Source of the DNA: Parachlamydiales bacterium
GTDB taxonomy: Bacteria > Chlamydiota > Chlamydiia > Chlamydiales > Rhabdochlamydiaceae
Reading direction: 5' to 3'
DNA length: 64,000 nt
Assembly: GCA_027316765.1 (NCBI GenBank)
Contig: DAHVFY010000001.1
Span: 1 to 64,000 of the forward strand
The notes beneath the pieces are model-generated. The model had not been told where the DNA came from and did not search any database. It saw only the letters and a list, made by a program, of their open reading frames with translations. The number at the start of each line of letters is the position of its first letter. Position 1 is the first letter of the stretch. Made by a program: the position numbers and the translations under genes. Below are positions 61,346-64,000 of the stretch, piece after piece.

Positions 61346-64000
61346 CTAGCACTCTTCCCAATTTTTTCCAATGGAAATATCAACGAGAAGGGGAACTTTG
61401 ATCTCAAGTACCCCTTCCATGATTTTTTTGACATGACTCTTAAGTTTCTCAATATGAGGGTCTTGGCATTCAAAAAGAAGTTCATCGTGGATTTGTAAAA
61501 TCATCCATCCTAAGTCGGGTTGCTTTTCGAGGAGTTGATCGATTTGAATCATCGCAAGTTTAATTAAATCAGCAGCAGTGCCTTGTAAAGGCGTGTTGAT
61601 CGCAAGCCTTTCAGCTGCAGCGCGCAGCATTGGATTTTTACTGTCAATTTCAGGAATGGGTCTTTGCCTACCGGTAATTGTGACAGCCCTGCCTGTTTTG
61701 CGTGCGCATTCTTTGCAAAATTCAAGAAATTCTTTTACTTTTTTGTAGCGCTTAAAATAAGTGTCGATAAAGGCTGCAGCTTCTTTAAATTCGATGTCGA
61801 GTCCCTGTGAAAGCCCGAAAGCTTGTTGGCCATAAAGAATGCCAAAATTGACGGCTTTAGCGCGATGACGCATTTCTTCGGTTACCGCATCTAAAGGAAC
61901 ATCGAATACTTCAGAGGCTGTAAAAGCATGAATATCCTCACCCGCATTGAAGGCTTTTAGAAGTAAAGGATCCTCGCTTAAATGTGCCAAAATGCGAAGT
62001 TCGATTTGAGAATAATCGGCAGAAAGAAAACTCCACCCTCTTTTTTCAGGGCGGAAGGCACCACGGATTTTACGGCCTTCAGAGGATCTGGCCGGGATAT
62101 TTTGTAAATTAGGATCTTGACAGGAGAGTCTGCCGGTTGCTGCTACAGATTGATTGAAAGTGCAATGGATTCTTCCCGTTTTTGAAAAAATCTGATGAGG
62201 CAGCGTTTCAACATAGGTGGAACGCAATTTTTCAAGCGTTCGGTATTCAAGAACTTTTTTAATAATGGGAGAATGTTCTCGAAGAGACTCAAGGACATCT
62301 GCAGAAGTGGAATATCCCGTTGTTGTTTTTTTAGGGGGCTTGATTCCCATTTTTTCAAAAAGAATAACGCTTAATTGTTTTGGAGAGTTAAGGTTAAATG
62401 TCTCTCCTGCTAGTTTATGAATATCATGCTGAAGATGCGAGAGTTTTTTATTGAGATCTAGCGAGAGTTCTTTTAATCTTTCTGTATCGACAAAAATTCC
62501 TTTGCGCTCCATGCGCAGAAGAACGGGGATGAGAGGGAGTTCAATTTCGTTGAAAAGAGAGGCGACATTTTTTTGCTCCATCTCTTCTGTTAAAACATCT
62601 TTCAATCTGCACGTGTAGTCGACATCCGCGCAACAGTAAGGAACCACTTTTTTGATAGGGACATCCTCCATTGAAATTTGGTGCTTTCCTTTGCCAATTA
62701 AATCTTCGATAGGGATTTTTACCTTTCCAAAGCGTTCCAATGAGAGTTCGTCTAAGTTGTGACGCATTTTTTCGGGTGCGACAAGATAAGATGCAATCAT
62801 TGAGTCAAAAGAGATGTCGGAAAGATCAAAGCCTTCGTTTAAAAGAACATGAAGATCGTATTTAAGATTGTGTCCGCACAGGCTAGGGCCGTGTTTGCTA
62901 AAAAGATGTATCAGTTCTTGAATGATCTTTTTTTTGCCGAGATCTCCATTGAGTGGAATGTACCAAGCCTCAGAAGGATGCAGAGCAAATCCAATTCCTA
63001 CAAGATGTGCATACATGGGTCTGATATCTGTTGTTTCTGTATCAATGACAATCTCTTTAGCGGGTAGCAGTTTTTCTAGAAGATGTTTTAAAGACGATTC
63101 ATCATCGACAAGATGATAAGAAACATCCTCTTCCTTTTGAGTTGCGGGGGTTGCAGACGGTTTCAGATTTTGTAGAAGTGACAGGAAATGCATGTCTTGA
63201 TAGAAGGCTTTAAGCTCATCGAAGGAAGGCGTTTTAAGAGAGAAAAAAGTTTTGTCTCTTGGAAAATCAACCGTTTTATCAATTGTTGCAAGTTTGCGAC
63301 TCATTAGAGCGATTTCCTTGTCATTTCTAAGTGTTTCTTGTTTTTTATCTCCTTTCACTTTTTCAGGATGTGCAAGTAAAGCATCGAGTGTGTCAAATTG
63401 TTGTAAAAGAGTGCTTGCTGTTTTTGGTCCAAATCCTTCAAGGCCTGGAATATTATCAGAAGCATCTCCGACAATTGCGAGATAATCGACAATCTGATCA
63501 GGACGCACTCCATAAATTTCCTTCACCTTTTTTTTGTCGATCAGAAGATTATCCTTGTGGACATTGATCACGAAAACATGGTCTGAAACGAGCTGACACA
63601 TATCTTTATCGCTTGTACAGATAAAAACTTTTGTTCCTTGTTTTTCTGCCCATGTTGCAATACTGCCAATTGTGTCATCCGCTTCTACGCCTGGTATGGA
63701 GAGAGTTGGAATTCCGGCTAAATTGCAAAATACAAGAGCTTTTTCGAGTTGAGGAAAAAGATCTTCCGGCATCCCTTTTCGATGACTTTTGTATTCGCTA
63801 AAAATATCTGTACGACTTTTTTTGTTGTTAGGTCCGTCAAAGACCGCTACAAGATGATTTGGGGAGAGTTCGTCGATCAGTTTAAAAAAGGAGCGAATAA
63901 AGCCATACAGGGCGTGAGTTGATTCCCCCTTTGGATTTGTCATAGGATGAATCGCATAGTAAGAGCGAAAAAGAAAGTTGACAGCGTCGATGAGGTAAAG
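61346..64000 (-). CDS. polA: DNA polymerase I (5' end cut by window edge)
   Basis: At least 884 residues are visible. The frame stays open through the window edge, where 19 codons upstream of the first in-window ATG read LYLIDAVNFLFRSYYAIHP, the normal PolA N-terminus, so only a few codons are missing. The domains are a 5'-3' flap nuclease (to about 300), a 3'-5' exonuclease with an intact DEDDy set (VIDTETT, HNLKYDL, YCCAD), and a family-A polymerase with motif A DYSQIELRILAHLSED, the O-helix RAKAVNFGILYG and motif C QIHDELLFEC. It functions in Okazaki-fragment processing and repair. Proofreading residues are retained. Confidence 0.97.
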   Translation of the reverse strand, partial: LYLIDAVNFLFRSYYAIHPMTNPKGESTHALYGFIRSFFKLIDELSPNHLVAVFDGPNNKKSRTDIFSEYKSHRKGMPEDLFPQLEKALVFCNLAGIPTLSIPGVEADDTIGSIATWAEKQGTKVFICTSDKDMCQLVSDHVFVINVHKDNLLIDKKKVKEIYGVRPDQIVDYLAIVGDASDNIPGLEGFGPKTASTLLQQFDTLDALLAHPEKVKGDKKQETLRNDKEIALMSRKLATIDKTVDFPRDKTFFSLKTPSFDELKAFYQDMHFLSLLQNLKPSATPATQKEEDVSYHLVDDESSLKHLLEKLLPAKEIVIDTETTDIRPMYAHLVGIGFALHPSEAWYIPLNGDLGKKKIIQELIHLFSKHGPSLCGHNLKYDLHVLLNEGFDLSDISFDSMIASYLVAPEKMRHNLDELSLERFGKVKIPIEDLIGKGKHQISMEDVPIKKVVPYCCADVDYTCRLKDVLTEEMEQKNVASLFNEIELPLIPVLLRMERKGIFVDTERLKELSLDLNKKLSHLQHDIHKLAGETFNLNSPKQLSVILFEKMGIKPPKKTTTGYSTSADVLESLREHSPIIKKVLEYRTLEKLRSTYVETLPHQIFSKTGRIHCTFNQSVAATGRLSCQDPNLQNIPARSSEGRKIRGAFRPEKRGWSFLSADYSQIELRILAHLSEDPLLLKAFNAGEDIHAFTASEVFDVPLDAVTEEMRHRAKAVNFGILYGQQAFGLSQGLDIEFKEAAAFIDTYFKRYKKVKEFLEFCKECARKTGRAVTITGRQRPIPEIDSKNPMLRAAAERLAINTPLQGTAADLIKLAMIQIDQLLEKQPDLGWMILQIHDELLFECQDPHIEKLKSHVKKIMEGVLEIKVPLLVDISIGKNWEEC

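Noticed and set aside
61344-61361. Upstream TTG/GTG starts for coaE
   Set aside because: They overlap the polA 3' end and the ribosome-binding site GGAAGAG; TTG at 61343 fits both spacing and family N-terminus.
1-64000. CRISPR array, prophage or restriction-modification system
   Set aside because: No regularly spaced short direct repeats, phage structural genes, integrases or restriction/methylase pairs were seen; the only DNA-methyltransferase-like motif belongs to RsmD.

Overview
The window looks like chromosome of a member of the Chlamydiae, most likely a Parachlamydiales-type 'environmental' chlamydia rather than a Chlamydiaceae pathogen. Two things support this. First, gene order follows known chlamydial blocks: polA-coaE-rho, dnaB-mnmG-lplA, tolQ-tolR-tolA-like-tolB-pal-LysM, and tatD-sdhC-sdhA-sdhB. 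Second, it carries a glutamate racemase (murI), which the reduced Chlamydiaceae lack but amoeba-associated chlamydiae have. The genus assignment is inference; no rRNA or marker comparison was possible.

Layout. 0-7 kb: a C45-type N-terminal-nucleophile hydrolase, a DXD glycosyltransferase, and a minus-strand operon of a TPR protein, a von Willebrand A (VWA) protein and rsmD. 7.2-30.1 kb: a two-partner secretion (TPS) locus with two giant exoproteins (2396 and about 4587 residues) and one TpsB outer-membrane transporter. These 23 kb are the outstanding feature. 30-35 kb: a DMT-type transporter, a membrane TPR protein, a small exported protein, a glycine-zipper lipoprotein, a short RqcH/NFACT protein and an OmpR-type response regulator. 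35-40.4 kb: murI and a complete Tol-Pal operon. 40.4-46.4 kb: two small glycosyltransferase-like genes, tatD and sdhCAB. 46.4-46.8 kb: a 6S-RNA-like ncRNA and a palindromic mobile element. 46.8-51.1 kb: lplA, mnmG, a 29-codon COX24/mS38-like gene, dnaB and tRNA-Ser(GCT). 51.1-54.5 kb: unknown proteins plus an unusual speD and a phosphoribosyltransferase. 54.5-64 kb: an AT-rich 1011-residue alpha/beta-hydrolase/coiled-coil protein, an OppA-like lipoprotein, rho, coaE and polA, which runs off the right edge.

How the genes connect. Envelope functions dominate: the TPS adhesin-like proteins, Tol-Pal, peptidoglycan precursor supply (murI), several lipoproteins and glycosyltransferases. The rest is core replication, transcription, translation and respiration.

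Two small dispersed repeat families lie between genes. One is a ~155-bp, almost fully palindromic, TA-flanked MITE-like element. Every copy lies at or within about 10 bp of the 3' end of a protein gene, and two copies supply the stop codon (one also supplies the last 15 residues). The other is a 40-bp hairpin beginning AGACC, present twice.
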